Below, piece after piece: positions 19,181 through 27,287 of a stretch of 64,000 bases of DNA. This DNA comes from JAHQVK01 sp036788295 (GTDB lineage Bacteria > Myxococcota > Kuafuiibacteriia > Kuafuiibacteriales > Kuafuiibacteriaceae): contig DAIQNR010000001.1 in NCBI GenBank assembly GCA_036788295.1, forward strand, positions 221,114 to 285,113. The letters are read 5' to 3'. The notes below the pieces were generated by a model. It did not search any database and was not told the origin of the DNA. It was given only the letters and a program-made list of their open reading frames with translations. Within the stretch, counting starts at the first letter, position 1; each line of letters starts with the position of its first letter. Position numbers and translations under genes: made by a program.

Positions 19181-19543
19181 ATGCAGGCCCTTTCTCCGGA
19201 ACCCGACGTCGCGGTGCTCGGGCAGCTGGGTCGCCGCCTCGCCCAGCACCGCCTGGAGCAGAACCTCACCCAGGCCGAGGTCGCCCTCGACGCCGGGGTC
19301 TCGATCAGCACCTTGGCCCGGCTCGAACGAGGCCAGTCGACCCACTTGTCCCAGTTCGTGCGGGTCCTTCGAGCGCTGGGTTTGCTCGGCGAGCTCGACG
19401 CGCTCATCCCGCCCCCGGCCCCGAGCCCAATCGCGCGCCTCGGAGGCGCAGCGAACGAGAGAACGGGCATTCGCGGGCCCCGCCGCCGGGCCTCGCCCCG
19501 CGCACCCCACCCGGCCCAGCCTTGGACCTGGGGGGAGGATTGA
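19181..19543 (+). CDS. hipB: HipB-like antitoxin, XRE-family helix-turn-helix repressor
   Basis: A 120-aa protein that should bind and inhibit HipA and repress the operon. An XRE helix-turn-helix occupies about residues 10-75: LGRRLAQHRLEQNLTQAEVA, then VSISTLARLERGQ, with an LGLLGELDALIPPP tail typical of HipB proteins. The C-terminal ~40 residues are Pro/Arg-rich and disordered, longer than usual, and could be the HipA-contacting or protease-sensitive part. I chose the ATG at 19181; the open frame extends further upstream but without similarity. Its TGA is followed directly by the TTG start of hipA, so the pair is coupled in the classical antitoxin-first order. Confidence 0.9.
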   Translation: MQALSPEPDVAVLGQLGRRLAQHRLEQNLTQAEVALDAGVSISTLARLERGQSTHLSQFVRVLRALGLLGELDALIPPPAPSPIARLGGAANERTGIRGPRRRASPRAPHPAQPWTWGED

Positions 19544-20854
19544 TTGACCGTCGCCGAGGTCCGGTTGTGGGGCCGAACCATCGCTGCGGTCGCGGTGGAC
19601 GGCCCCGGTGAGGTCGCCGCCTTCGAATACGACCCCGAGTTCCAGAGCAGCGCCATCGAAGTGGCCCCGCTGGTGATGCCGCTCGGCCCCCGAATCCACC
19701 GCTTCCCCGAGCTGCCCCGGCCGACGTTTCACGGGCTCCCCGGCATGCTCGCCGATGCCTTGCCCGACCGCTTCGGCAACGCGGTGATCGACACCTGGCT
19801 TGCATCGCAAGGCCGCTTGCCGGGGGAGATCGACACGGTCGAGCGCCTGTGCTACACCGGCTCGAGGGGCATGGGGGCGCTCGAGTTCCGGCCGGCCCGC
19901 GGGCCGAGGACCTCGAAGGCGGTGCCGGTCGATGTGGACAGCCTCACCCAGCTCGCCGCCGAAGTGCTGAGCCAGAGGGCGTCGCTGTCCACCTCCCTCC
20001 GCGATCCGGCCCGCGAGGAGGCGCTGCGGGAGATCCTGCGGGTCGGCGCCTCCGCCGGCGGAGCCCGGGCCAAAGCGGTCATCGCCTACCACCCCGAGAC
20101 CCACGAGGTCCGTTCCGGCCAGGTGCCCGCTCCGCCCGGCTTCGAGGACTGGATCATCAAGTTCGACGGGGTCTCGGCCGACCAGGACGGCCTGGCCGAA
20201 CCGCAGGGCTACGGCGCGCTCGAGCACGCCTACGCGGAGATGGCCCGCGACGCCGGCATCGACGTCATGCCCACCCGGTTGTTCGAAGAGGGAGGCCGCC
20301 GGCACTTCATGACCCGCCGGTTCGACCGGCGCGACGGTCAGAAGATCCACATGCAGTCGCTCGGCGCGCTCGCCCACCTCGACTTCAACGCCCCCGGCGC
20401 CCACGGCTACGAACAGGCGCTGCTCGTGGTGCGGCGGCTCGGGCTCGGCGCGGCCGGGCTCGAGGCGATGTTCCGGCGCATGATCTTCAATCTCGTCACC
20501 CGCAACCAGGACGACCATGTGAAGAACATCAGCTTCCTCATGGACAAAGCCGGCCAGTGGTCGCTCGCTCCGGCCTTCGACCTCAACTTCGCCTACAACC
20601 CCGCCGGGCTGTGGACCCGAGCCCACCAGATGACGGTCAACGGCAAGCGGGATGGCTTCGTCGCCGACGACCTGCTCGCGGTCGCCCGCGCCGCGACGCT
20701 CGACCCCGCCCGGTGCCGAGGCATCGCCGCCGAGGTGGTCGAGGCCGCGGGCCGCTTCCCGGACCACGCCCGCGCGGCCGGGGTGCCTGCCCCCCGGGCG
20801 AGTGCCATCCACGCCCAGTTTCGAGTGGATCTGCTCGGCGCCTGGCCGCGGTAG
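19544..20854 (+). CDS. hipA: HipA-family serine/threonine kinase toxin
   Basis: A 436-aa protein, the normal HipA length. Family members phosphorylate targets such as glutamyl-tRNA synthetase and cause growth arrest or persistence. Motifs seen: GGARAKA near residue 171 (nucleotide-binding loop), WIIKFD, the catalytic loop NQDDHVKN starting at Asn321, and the metal-binding FDLN near 346. All are intact, so it is probably active. The TTG start follows the hipB stop without a gap. It ends 4 bp before the convergent gene. The pair sits between a gltI-type gene and an envelope operon, with GC and codon use like its surroundings, so there is no sign of recent transfer. Confidence 0.93.
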   Translation: MTVAEVRLWGRTIAAVAVDGPGEVAAFEYDPEFQSSAIEVAPLVMPLGPRIHRFPELPRPTFHGLPGMLADALPDRFGNAVIDTWLASQGRLPGEIDTVERLCYTGSRGMGALEFRPARGPRTSKAVPVDVDSLTQLAAEVLSQRASLSTSLRDPAREEALREILRVGASAGGARAKAVIAYHPETHEVRSGQVPAPPGFEDWIIKFDGVSADQDGLAEPQGYGALEHAYAEMARDAGIDVMPTRLFEEGGRRHFMTRRFDRRDGQKIHMQSLGALAHLDFNAPGAHGYEQALLVVRRLGLGAAGLEAMFRRMIFNLVTRNQDDHVKNISFLMDKAGQWSLAPAFDLNFAYNPAGLWTRAHQMTVNGKRDGFVADDLLAVARAATLDPARCRGIAAEVVEAAGRFPDHARAAGVPAPRASAIHAQFRVDLLGAWPR

Positions 20855-20858
20855 GCGC

Positions 20859-21458
20859 TCAAAACGTGTAGCGGACGGTGGGCGAGAGCCGGATGGCCAC
20901 CGCGAGGTCGGGCGACAGAAAAGCCGAGGCCCCGAGCTCGATCCCGAACGAGAACCGCCGCAGCACCGAGAAGTGCTCGTACGCTACGGAGCCGCCGAAC
21001 ATCGGCCCGAGCGACTCGCCCCCGACCACCAGCTCGGCCGCGTTCGGCAGCACCGAGAGTCCGCCCTCCGCCCGCACCCACAAGTAGTCCCGGTCGGTGG
21101 CGAGCACCGCGAATTGCGCCCGCACCGTTGGCATCAGGTACAGGCGATCACGCAGCGCCACTGCGCCCCCCACCTCTTCCGAGCCGGACACGACGACCGC
21201 CGACCCTCCGAGCGACACGTGGAGGATGGGCAGGATGTCGAACCCGAAGTGGACCGCAGCCCCAAGACCAAGCCCGAGCTCGGCGCTCGCGTCCGGCGCC
21301 ACGAGGTACAGCGGCCCCGCCTCGAGCTGGGCGAACACGCCTCGCTCCACCTTCCGGATCGCCTGCACCGTCCCTGGTGCGGAGCGGTCGGTCTGCCCGA
21401 GCGCGGCGCCCGGGACAAAAAGGCATGCGGCGAGCGCGCACGTCTCTAGCCACCCCAT
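20859..21458 (-). CDS. Small outer-membrane beta-barrel protein, hypothetical
   Basis: A 199-aa exported protein. The ATG at 21458 gives a signal peptide (MGWLETCALAACLFVPGAALG, cleavage likely near GQT). The rest alternates hydrophobic and polar residues in short strands (GAAVHFGFDILPILHVSLGG, FSFGIELGASAFL) and ends in Phe (RYTF), the usual outer-membrane targeting signal read by BamA. It is too divergent to name; an OmpW/OmpX-like 8-strand barrel is plausible by size. It is the last gene of the run starting with bamA, 35 bp after the acyltransferase gene. Confidence 0.75.
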   Translation of the reverse strand: MGWLETCALAACLFVPGAALGQTDRSAPGTVQAIRKVERGVFAQLEAGPLYLVAPDASAELGLGLGAAVHFGFDILPILHVSLGGSAVVVSGSEEVGGAVALRDRLYLMPTVRAQFAVLATDRDYLWVRAEGGLSVLPNAAELVVGGESLGPMFGGSVAYEHFSVLRRFSFGIELGASAFLSPDLAVAIRLSPTVRYTF

Positions 21459-21493
21459 CGGCGACCGGACCGTCTCCCGGCCCCTCGCTTCGG

Positions 21494-22597
21494 TCAATGG
21501 TCGGTCGCCGGACCCACGGTGTGCTCGGTCCAGGTCCCGCGGTCGGCTGGGCCATGAACGGCCCACAGCCGGCGGCCAGCCGGGTCCATGACCACCGAGC
21601 CGTTGCTCGTGATGCCGTCGAAGTCGTCCCGATTGATGGCGAGCGCGCCCCCCTCGTCGTCAGCGAGGAAGCGGCGCAGGGTCTCGGGCGAGAGCGCGCC
21701 GGCGCCGGCGGCGAGCTCGGTCAAGCGGTGTTGCCGATGCCGGGATGAGGCCACGGGCAGGCCAGGGACCTCGAGCTCCGCCAGCTCCGGCTCGAGCGCG
21801 TGGTTGCACTGCACCGCGAAGCCCCGCTCGACCGGGCGCTCCACCACGATCGACGCCGAGCATGCAAAACCCTGGATCTTCTCCGGGCTCGCGAGCGCGT
21901 AGAAGTGAGCCGCTGCCCTGGGCGCGGTCCGGATCACGCTCGCCGCCTCGTCGAAGCTCTCCGCCGCGAGCGCCCGATGCAACACGTCGAGGTAGCCCAC
22001 GCCGAGCCGGCCGTCCGAGGTCCGCAGGTTGGTGGTGCCCACCGCGACCCCGGACTCGTTCATCCCGATGAGGCTGAGGCAGCCGGCCGTGGTGAGGGCC
22101 AGCGTCCGTGGCTCGTGGTTCGGCCGGCGGCGGACCAAGCGAACGAAAGGCAGGTTGTCGGTGGCGAGGTCCCAGGTCTGCGCGAACAGCGGAGCGCCGG
22201 TCATGGACCGGTCGCCGTGCACGAGCAGAGCCGAGCACCCGTCCACCGACCCCTCGCCGACGGCGCCAAACTCCGCGAAAGCGGCCAAGTCCCGCAGGTC
22301 GGTGAGCGCGTTCATCGCCCAGATCTCGGCCAAGGACCGCCCAGATCCTTCCGCGATCCCTTCGAGCTCGGCGAGGCCAGCCGGATGAAACGCCTCCACG
22401 ATCGGGAGGCACCGGGCCGCGACCCGGAGCAGCCACCCCTCGTCGAGGGTTCGGCCCCCAAACTGCCGCGCCTGCCCGCGGGCGTTGCTCATTCGGGCCT
22501 CGTACAATCCGGAGATCGCCGTCCGCTCGGCGGCCCCAAAAGCCCGGCCCATCGCCCGGGGGCTGCCGGACAGGTCGATGATCCGGATCGGCCCCAC
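21494..22597 (-). CDS. C45-family autoproteolytic acyltransferase/hydrolase (Ntn fold)
   Basis: A 367-aa protein of the acyl-CoA:6-aminopenicillanate acyltransferase-like (AAT, peptidase C45) family. These proteins cut themselves before a cysteine, which becomes the N-terminal nucleophile for amide hydrolysis or acyl transfer. The predicted cut is before Cys121 in VDGCSALLV. Other family features are FAQTWD (about 138-143), GMNESGVAVGTTN, and the C-terminal NGSVVMDP and LWAVHG blocks. No signal peptide is evident. The GTG at 22597 starts 4 bp after the nucleotidase stop, so the two are coupled. The substrate is unknown; it need not be a beta-lactam. Confidence 0.88.
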   Translation of the reverse strand: MGPIRIIDLSGSPRAMGRAFGAAERTAISGLYEARMSNARGQARQFGGRTLDEGWLLRVAARCLPIVEAFHPAGLAELEGIAEGSGRSLAEIWAMNALTDLRDLAAFAEFGAVGEGSVDGCSALLVHGDRSMTGAPLFAQTWDLATDNLPFVRLVRRRPNHEPRTLALTTAGCLSLIGMNESGVAVGTTNLRTSDGRLGVGYLDVLHRALAAESFDEAASVIRTAPRAAAHFYALASPEKIQGFACSASIVVERPVERGFAVQCNHALEPELAELEVPGLPVASSRHRQHRLTELAAGAGALSPETLRRFLADDEGGALAINRDDFDGITSNGSVVMDPAGRRLWAVHGPADRGTWTEHTVGPATDH

Positions 22598-22601
22598 CCC
22601 C

Positions 22602-24287
22602 CTACCGTGCCGTGGTCACCGGCCTCGAGGCCAGCTCGATCCCACCGAGGTCCGGCGCGGAGAACGGGGCCCGGGCCGCGAGGTAGGCCTCGAGGGCGTC
22701 CAGGTCGACCGGTCCATGGGACCGATTCTTGCCCGACGCCAGCCGGCCCTTGCTCGCCATGTACGAGTTGGCGGTCACCCGGTACGTCCGGTTCGGGTCG
22801 ATCGGCGCCCTGTCGATGCGAGCGCTGCCCCCCACCACCGCTGGCCGTCCGCCCTCATCGATGGCCCAGGCGTAGGTGAGGTTCGCCGAGACATCGAGAA
22901 AGCGAGGCCGCTCCTCCTCGAATTGCTCCTCGAGCAGGGCGAGGATGTCGGCTCCGCTCAGATCCATGGTGACGAGCAGGTTCCCGAACGGCTGCGCCGC
23001 GAACAGCATCCCGAACGTCACGTCCCCGGTCCCGTCCGGCCCGAAGACCGGCGCCACCGCGGTTCGCACCCCGCCGGCGTTCATGAAGGCCACCTCGGCG
23101 CCCGCCTCCCGCGTCGCCTCGAGCTGCGCGTCGGCGATGACTCGGCCGAGGCTCGACACTCCGGCCTCGTTGCGAGCCCGGGTCAGGGCGCCTCGCATCG
23201 TCGTCACCACCCGGGCCTCGAGCGGTCGCACCCGGTCTCGAAAGAAGGCGATGGACGACTCGACCGGCCGGCTCGGCTCGAGCTCGTGGTGCACCACCCG
23301 ATTTCGGGCCTCGGCTCGAACGATGTTTCCGCTCGCTCGATCGATCTCGATCTCGACGTGGGTGAGGATGCGCCCAAAACTCCCGCCGCTCGTCAGCAGC
23401 CGCCCCGGAAGCGGGCAAATGTAGGCCTGATGGGTGTGGCCGGACACGATGACGTCCACCTCGGGGTGAAGCCGGCGCTCGATCTCCACCACCGGGCCGG
23501 ACAGGCCGTCGCAGCCTTGGATGTCGTTGCTCGCAGGAAACCCACCCTCGTGCAGCAAGAGCACGATCGCCGAGATGCCCTGCTCGAGCAGAACCTCCAC
23601 CAGCCGATTGACGGTGTCCGCCTCGCTCAGAAACTCGAGGCCCTCATCCTGACCCGGCGACACGAGCTCGGCCGTACCCTCGAGCGTCACCCCGATGAAC
23701 GCCACCGATACGCCGTCGTAGCTCCGGATCGCGTACGGCGGAAACAACGTCGCCCCGCTGCGGGTGTCGATGACGTTCGCGGCCAAGAACTGAAATCGGG
23801 CCCCATCGAACCGCTCCCGGCCCTGACAGCCGTCGGTTGGGTGGCATCCCCCGTTCTGCATTCTCAGCAGCTCGTCCACCCCTTCGTCGAACTCGTGGTT
23901 TCCGACCCCGTTCAGATCGAGGCCGAGCCGGTTCATCGCCTCGATGGTGGGCTCGTCGTGAAACAGCGCCGACAGCAGCGGGCTCGCCCCGATGAGGTCG
24001 CCCGCCGACACGACGATGCTGTGCTCGGCCTTCGCCCGCAGCGCGGCCACGTGGGCAGCGAGGTAACTCGCTCCACCCGCCGCCACTCGCGCTCCGCCGA
24101 CCAGCAAGTTGTCCTGCGTCGGCTCGAGGTTGCCGTGGAAATCGTTGAACGCCAGGAGGTCGAGCCTCACCGGCCGACTCTGCCCCTCCAGGTGGGCGCA
24201 GCCCACCCCGAAGGAGCCGGCGAAGAGGACAACCGCGCCGAGCAGCGCGGCGACCTCGGACGGAGCGACGTGCTCGCGCGTCTTCAC
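22602..24287 (-). CDS. 5'-nucleotidase / metallophosphoesterase, predicted lipoprotein
   Basis: Two-domain enzyme of the UshA/5'-nucleotidase family that hydrolyses nucleotides or related phosphoesters outside the cytoplasm. Metal-binding motifs are present: NDFHGN, SAGDLIG, GVGNHEFD, LLLHEGG and VSGHTH. The C-terminal nucleotidase domain begins near ARNEAGVSSLGRVIADA and includes NAGGVRT. The start is uncertain: the frame opens at an ATG at 24326, but a GGAGGG lies just before tandem GTG codons at 24290 and 24287, and starting there leaves a lipoprotein signal of normal length ending FGVGC. The spacing to that Shine-Dalgarno sequence is short (about 4 nt). It lies between bamA and the C45 gene on the same strand. 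Confidence 0.9.
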   Translation of the reverse strand: MKTREHVAPSEVAALLGAVVLFAGSFGVGCAHLEGQSRPVRLDLLAFNDFHGNLEPTQDNLLVGGARVAAGGASYLAAHVAALRAKAEHSIVVSAGDLIGASPLLSALFHDEPTIEAMNRLGLDLNGVGNHEFDEGVDELLRMQNGGCHPTDGCQGRERFDGARFQFLAANVIDTRSGATLFPPYAIRSYDGVSVAFIGVTLEGTAELVSPGQDEGLEFLSEADTVNRLVEVLLEQGISAIVLLLHEGGFPASNDIQGCDGLSGPVVEIERRLHPEVDVIVSGHTHQAYICPLPGRLLTSGGSFGRILTHVEIEIDRASGNIVRAEARNRVVHHELEPSRPVESSIAFFRDRVRPLEARVVTTMRGALTRARNEAGVSSLGRVIADAQLEATREAGAEVAFMNAGGVRTAVAPVFGPDGTGDVTFGMLFAAQPFGNLLVTMDLSGADILALLEEQFEEERPRFLDVSANLTYAWAIDEGGRPAVVGGSARIDRAPIDPNRTYRVTANSYMASKGRLASGKNRSHGPVDLDALEAYLAARAPFSAPDLGGIELASRPVTTAR

Positions 24288-24347
24288 CACCCCTCCAGTG
24301 TACTCCCATGTGGGTGGCTTGGCCATCGGGCGATGCCGCTACCTGCG

Positions 24348-24363
24348 TGAGCCACCAGGCTCA
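24348..24363 (-). other. Small perfect hairpin over the bamA stop codon
   Basis: TGAGCC-TGGT-GGCTCA on the minus strand is a 6-bp stem with a 4-nt loop that begins with the bamA TGA. There is no U-tract, so it is not an intrinsic terminator. It could reduce translation or transcript readthrough into the downstream nucleotidase gene. Confidence 0.35.
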
Positions 24364-26838
24364 AAACGAGTTGCCGATGCTGAACTCGAACAGGAGGCCG
24401 TCCGGGTCGGTAGGACGAGGGGTCAGGGGCAGCCCCCACTCGAACCGAAGAGGCCCGATCGGGGAGAACCACCGAAACCCGAAGCCAACCGACCAGAGCA
24501 AGCCGAGCGGGAGGGTGCCGGGATCGAAGTTCACGTTCGGGCACAGGGAGGAGCGACCGTCGTCGAAGAGCAACAGCTCGCCCGGCCGGCAAACGGGAGG
24601 CCGAATCTGCCCGCCGGCGTAAAAGAAGTTCTCGTCTTCGGCGTAGACGTTGCCAGCGTCCAGAAACAACACCCCTCGGATCCCAACCGCTTGGAAGATG
24701 GGGAACTCGAGCTCGACGTTGACCAGGAACTCCTTGTTGCCGCCTTCGACGAACGGGAGGGTCGAGGCGTAGGGATCGAGCCGGTCGCTGCCCCGGTCGT
24801 TGAGGAGGGCTCGGCCTTCAGGCCCGACGCTGAACGGCAGGTAGCCGCGCAAGGTGTTGATGCCCCCCATGATGAACTTCTCGGCCGGTGACAGCGGCTG
24901 GGTCGCCGTCGAGTTCAGATACCCGCCGCGAATGCTGATCTTCCCCACCGAACCGAACGGGAACGGCTGGTAGAACCGCATGAAACCGCGGAACCGCTGA
25001 AACGTTCGGTTGTCCGAGGCGCCAAGAAAGGTCTCGGAGACTTCGGCCGAGAGCTGGTGGAACATACCGGAGGTTGGAAACAGACGGTTGTCCCGGCTGT
25101 CGTAGTTCACGGTCGCCCGCAGCGAGGAGATCCGCCCCGAGTTGTTCAAGGGGAAGTAGGCCGGCTGCCGAAAGGTCCCGTCCGAGCCCCGGCTCTGGAC
25201 GAACTCGAGCGAGTACGTCAGGAACGCCCGGATCTCGTCGTTGAGCGGGTAGCCCAGCGTGATGTCGCCGCCCGAGGCCGAGCGAAAGAAGGACCGAAAC
25301 TGGGTCTCGGTGTTGAAGGCGTTGAAGCTGAACGTGACGAGAGAATCGAGGAAATAGGGCTCGGTGAACCGCAACTGAAACAGCTGCCGCAGCGAGGAGA
25401 CCTGCGCCGAAAGCTGAAGGGATTGCCCCCGTCCAAGGAAGTTGTCCTGCGCGATCTGGGCGGTGGCGATGAAGTTCTCCGCCGACGAAAACCCGGCCCC
25501 GACCTGAAATGTACCGGTCGCCCGCTCCTTGACTTCGATCTCGACGATCTGCAGGTCGTCGCGGGACCCCCGGCGGGTGCGGATGTCCACGTTCTCGAAG
25601 AATCCCAGCGCCTGCACCCTCCGCTGCGAGAGGTCTCGAAGGCTCGCGCTGCTCACCTCGCCCTCATAGATCCGCAGCTCTCTTCGGATGACGCGGTCCT
25701 GGGTCTTCGTGTTGCCCAAGATCTCGATGCGTTCGTAGGTGACGAGCTGGCCCTTTTGGATCTCGAAGGTAAGGTCGATGGTCTTTGCGGTGGCGTCGAT
25801 CCGGTTGAGCGGGGTGATGTTCGCGTAGGCGTAACCGTCGTCTTCGTAGCGCGCCTTCAGCGCTTGGAGGTCCTTCTGCAGCTGGGTCCGGTTGAAGACG
25901 TCTCCTTCCTGCGTCCCGATCCGGGACCGGAGCATCTCCGGGTCGGCCAGGAGGTCGCCTTCGAAGTCGATGTTCCCCACCCGAAACTGGTCGCCCTCTT
26001 CGATTCGAAACGTGATGTACACGAACCGGCGGTCGCCCGAGATCTCCATATCCGGCGACTCCACCCGGACATTGATGAACCCCTGATCGAAATACTTCTG
26101 GTTGATGAGGAACATGTCCGCCTCGAACTGGCCGCGGCGGTAGGTGCCCTCCTGGGTGACGAACGACAGGAGGTTCCCTTCCTTGGTCAGAATGGACGCC
26201 TTCAGCTCCGCGCTCGAGATGCGCCGGTTGCCGACGAAGCTCACCGAGCGCACCTCCACCTTCGCGTTCTCGTTGACCTGAAACACGATCTCGACCTGGT
26301 TGTCGCCGACATCGATGAGCTGCTCCTCGACCTCGACCAGGTAGAATCCTTTCTCGGTGTACAGGTCGAGCAGCTTCTGGCGGTTCTTTCGGACCTTTCG
26401 CTCGTCGAGGATCGTGAACGGCTTCAGGTCGATCGCCTCCTCGAGGTCGCTCGTGGAGATGTCGCGGTTGCCGGCCACCGAGATCGCCCGGACCGCTGGC
26501 TTTTCGACCACGACGAAGACCAGGTCGACTGCGTCCGGGCCGGACGGCTCGGCGAAGACCTTCACGTCCGAGAAGTAGCCCATCCCGTAGACGGCGCGCA
26601 GGTCGTCGGCCACCGTGGACAAGGAGAGAGGGCGCCCTTCTCTGGACTCGAGAACGAGCAGGACCGCGCCCGCCTCGACCCGGCGAAGCCCCTCGAAGAC
26701 CACGCGCCGGAGGGTGCGGCCCTCGACCGTGGTCGGTTGGGCGAGCGCAGGGACCGACCCGGCGGCAAAAGCCGCGACCAAGAGCCCGAGGAGCAGCGCC
26801 CGAACGAGCGGGCCGAGAGGACGAGCGCGGCCGGCCAT
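24361..26838 (-). CDS. bamA: BamA, outer-membrane protein assembly factor
   Basis: An 825-aa Omp85 protein, the core of the BAM complex that folds beta-barrels into the outer membrane. The ATG at 26838 gives a signal peptide ending VPALAQ; the open frame continues 65 codons upstream without sense. Five POTRA domains follow (from VEGRTLRRVVFEG to about residue 430), then the 16-strand barrel. The conserved loop-6 motif is present as NTLRGYLPF, and the protein ends in Phe (IGNSF). It heads a minus-strand run with a nucleotidase lipoprotein, a C45 hydrolase and a small barrel protein. The other usual neighbours (skp, lpxD, fabZ) are absent from this locus. Confidence 0.97.
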   Translation of the reverse strand: MAGRARPLGPLVRALLLGLLVAAFAAGSVPALAQPTTVEGRTLRRVVFEGLRRVEAGAVLLVLESREGRPLSLSTVADDLRAVYGMGYFSDVKVFAEPSGPDAVDLVFVVVEKPAVRAISVAGNRDISTSDLEEAIDLKPFTILDERKVRKNRQKLLDLYTEKGFYLVEVEEQLIDVGDNQVEIVFQVNENAKVEVRSVSFVGNRRISSAELKASILTKEGNLLSFVTQEGTYRRGQFEADMFLINQKYFDQGFINVRVESPDMEISGDRRFVYITFRIEEGDQFRVGNIDFEGDLLADPEMLRSRIGTQEGDVFNRTQLQKDLQALKARYEDDGYAYANITPLNRIDATAKTIDLTFEIQKGQLVTYERIEILGNTKTQDRVIRRELRIYEGEVSSASLRDLSQRRVQALGFFENVDIRTRRGSRDDLQIVEIEVKERATGTFQVGAGFSSAENFIATAQIAQDNFLGRGQSLQLSAQVSSLRQLFQLRFTEPYFLDSLVTFSFNAFNTETQFRSFFRSASGGDITLGYPLNDEIRAFLTYSLEFVQSRGSDGTFRQPAYFPLNNSGRISSLRATVNYDSRDNRLFPTSGMFHQLSAEVSETFLGASDNRTFQRFRGFMRFYQPFPFGSVGKISIRGGYLNSTATQPLSPAEKFIMGGINTLRGYLPFSVGPEGRALLNDRGSDRLDPYASTLPFVEGGNKEFLVNVELEFPIFQAVGIRGVLFLDAGNVYAEDENFFYAGGQIRPPVCRPGELLLFDDGRSSLCPNVNFDPGTLPLGLLWSVGFGFRWFSPIGPLRFEWGLPLTPRPTDPDGLLFEFSIGNSF

Positions 26839-26907
26839 GGGCAAACGCCCGGGACCACCGGGCGGGCGCGGAGTAGCACGAAGCCCCCCGGCGGGACATG
26901 GTTTTTT

Positions 26908-26921
26908 CCGGGGGCCCCCGG
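26908..26921. repeat. Perfect 14-bp GC palindrome between bamA and the small membrane protein
   Basis: CCGGGGGCCCCCGG is self-complementary with no loop and has six T's before it on the plus strand. It sits 70 bp upstream of bamA in the 215-bp divergent region (26839-27053). It may be a protein-binding site; the T's are on the wrong side for a terminator in either direction. Confidence 0.3.
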
Positions 26922-27025
26922 GAAGCGAGCGTTCGTCGTGGCGTATCGCCCCACCCGCTCGCCCGAGCGAGGCCGAATGCCGCGGTCGGTGGGAAGCGCT
27001 TCTGCAGAACAGGACGGCGTTCCGG

Positions 27026-27041
27026 TGGAACACGCCTTGCT
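27026..27041 (+). promoter_or_regulatory. Sigma-54-like -24/-12 promoter upstream of the 70-aa membrane protein
   Basis: TGGAAC-ACGCC-TTGCT matches the TGGCAC-N5-TTGCW consensus with one mismatch, with the required GG and GC 10 nt apart. The predicted transcript start (about 27052) is 2 nt before the ATG at 27054, implying an almost leaderless message. The motif is seen; its function is inferred. Confidence 0.35.
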
Positions 27042-27053
27042 AGTACCGAGGAT

Positions 27054-27266
27054 ATGCAGCAGACCTTCAAATCCTTCCTCGTCCTCGCTTTCGTCCTGTT
27101 CTTCGGAGGAATCTTCACCGCGGGCATCGGCCTCGGGTTGTTCGAGGGGGTCCCGGCGGGGCTCCTGGTGGTCGGCGGGGTGCTGCTCGCGGTCCTCTCC
27201 CCCGCCGCCGCGCTCGTGGGGGCGGCGATCGACGAGAACGCCGCCTCTCGCTCCGTCGAGCAGTGA
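27054..27266 (+). CDS. Small hydrophobic membrane protein (70 aa), unknown
   Basis: A 70-aa protein with two membrane-spanning stretches: about residues 6-30 (SFLVLAFVLFFGGIFTAGIG) and 33-58 (VPAGLLVVGGVLLAVLSPAA). It ends in a short polar tail, DENAASRSVEQ. A GAGG lies just before the ATG at 27054 but very close. I do not recognise the family. It is divergent from bamA and convergent with clpB (21 bp gap). Hydrophobicity and third-position GC support a real gene; the small size keeps the confidence moderate. Confidence 0.55.
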   Translation: MQQTFKSFLVLAFVLFFGGIFTAGIGLGLFEGVPAGLLVVGGVLLAVLSPAAALVGAAIDENAASRSVEQ

Positions 27267-27287
27267 GCGAGGGCGGCGGTCCAGCCG

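Noticed and set aside
26901..26925. T-run plus GC palindrome as an intrinsic terminator
   Set aside because: The T's precede the palindrome on the plus strand and become A's after it on the minus strand, and the palindrome has no loop.
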